Source: Ferrovibrio sp.
GTDB lineage: Bacteria; Pseudomonadota; Alphaproteobacteria; Ferrovibrionales; Ferrovibrionaceae
Direction: 5' to 3'
NCBI RefSeq assembly: GCF_025869515.1
Contig: NZ_JAOZVR010000115.1
Location: forward strand, 1 to 32,405
DNA: 32,405 nt
Position numbers and translations under genes: made by a program. Below, piece by piece: positions 32,392-32,405 of the stretch. Under the pieces are notes generated by a model that saw only the letters and a list, made by a program, of their open reading frames with translations, was not told where the DNA came from and did no database searches. How positions within the stretch are numbered: the stretch's first letter is position 1; each line of letters starts with the position of its first letter.

Positions 32392-32405
32392 ATCGGGCGG
32401 ATATC

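Noticed and set aside
1..32405. Defence island, prophage or mobile element
   Set aside because: No transposase, integrase, phage structural gene, toxin-antitoxin pair, restriction enzyme or CRISPR repeat is visible. The gene content is ordinary chromosomal.

Overview
The window looks like a chromosomal segment of a GC-rich alphaproteobacterium, most likely Rhodospirillales-like. Supporting signs are the leuS-lptE-holA cluster with a DUF3576 lipoprotein, the DUF1674/SdhAF4 gene beside a HtpX-type protease, a SAM-II (alphaproteobacterial) riboswitch, and two Rhodospirillum-type porins. I cannot name the genus. There is no prophage, transposon, CRISPR array, rRNA or tRNA; most genes are ordinary chromosomal functions, packed tightly with many 1-14 bp overlaps.

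Layout. 1-1630: 5' end of argG, SdhAF4-like DUF1674 and a M48 protease. 1631-3286: SbmA/YddA-type ABC exporter. 3484-7960 (minus): a probable copper-acquisition operon read as DUF2946 small ORF, YcnI-PCu(A)C fusion, TonB-dependent receptor, TonB. 8105-9019 (plus): a cobalamin riboswitch in front of a HupE/UreJ metal permease. 9304-10656: rho with its own intrinsic terminator. 10787-12632: sodC, AraC regulator, DUF2000 protein. 12649-13137: PAS-like protein.

13231-14334 is the most unusual stretch. It holds a promoter whose spacer is a near-perfect Fur box, a structured region with no gene, a second promoter, a SAM-II aptamer, a 13-codon leader peptide ending Cys-Cys-Cys-Arg, an alternative-pairing hairpin, and two small unknown proteins that contain no cysteine and no internal methionine. 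It ends in a clear intrinsic terminator. This is the best candidate for an undescribed system: apparent dual sensing of SAM and cysteine controlling two sulfur-free small proteins.

14333-17532 (minus): HugZ-like haem protein, an intergenic palindromic repeat, quinone oxidoreductase, dienelactone hydrolase, a second PAS-like protein. 17617-20738: CoA-transferase and tripartite tricarboxylate (TctC) binding protein, divergent from a LysR regulator with a clear operator. 20725-23556: Ogt methyltransferase; COG0523/CobW GTPase with a duplicated His-rich segment, coupled to a WD40 protein. 23553-28325 (minus): DUF3576 lipoprotein, leuS, lptE, holA. 28470-29372: TPR-methyltransferase. 29648-32391: two tandem paralogous porins.

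Metal handling recurs: copper import, B12-controlled cobalt/nickel uptake, a Cu/Zn superoxide dismutase, haem use, a Fur box, and a COG0523 metallochaperone.
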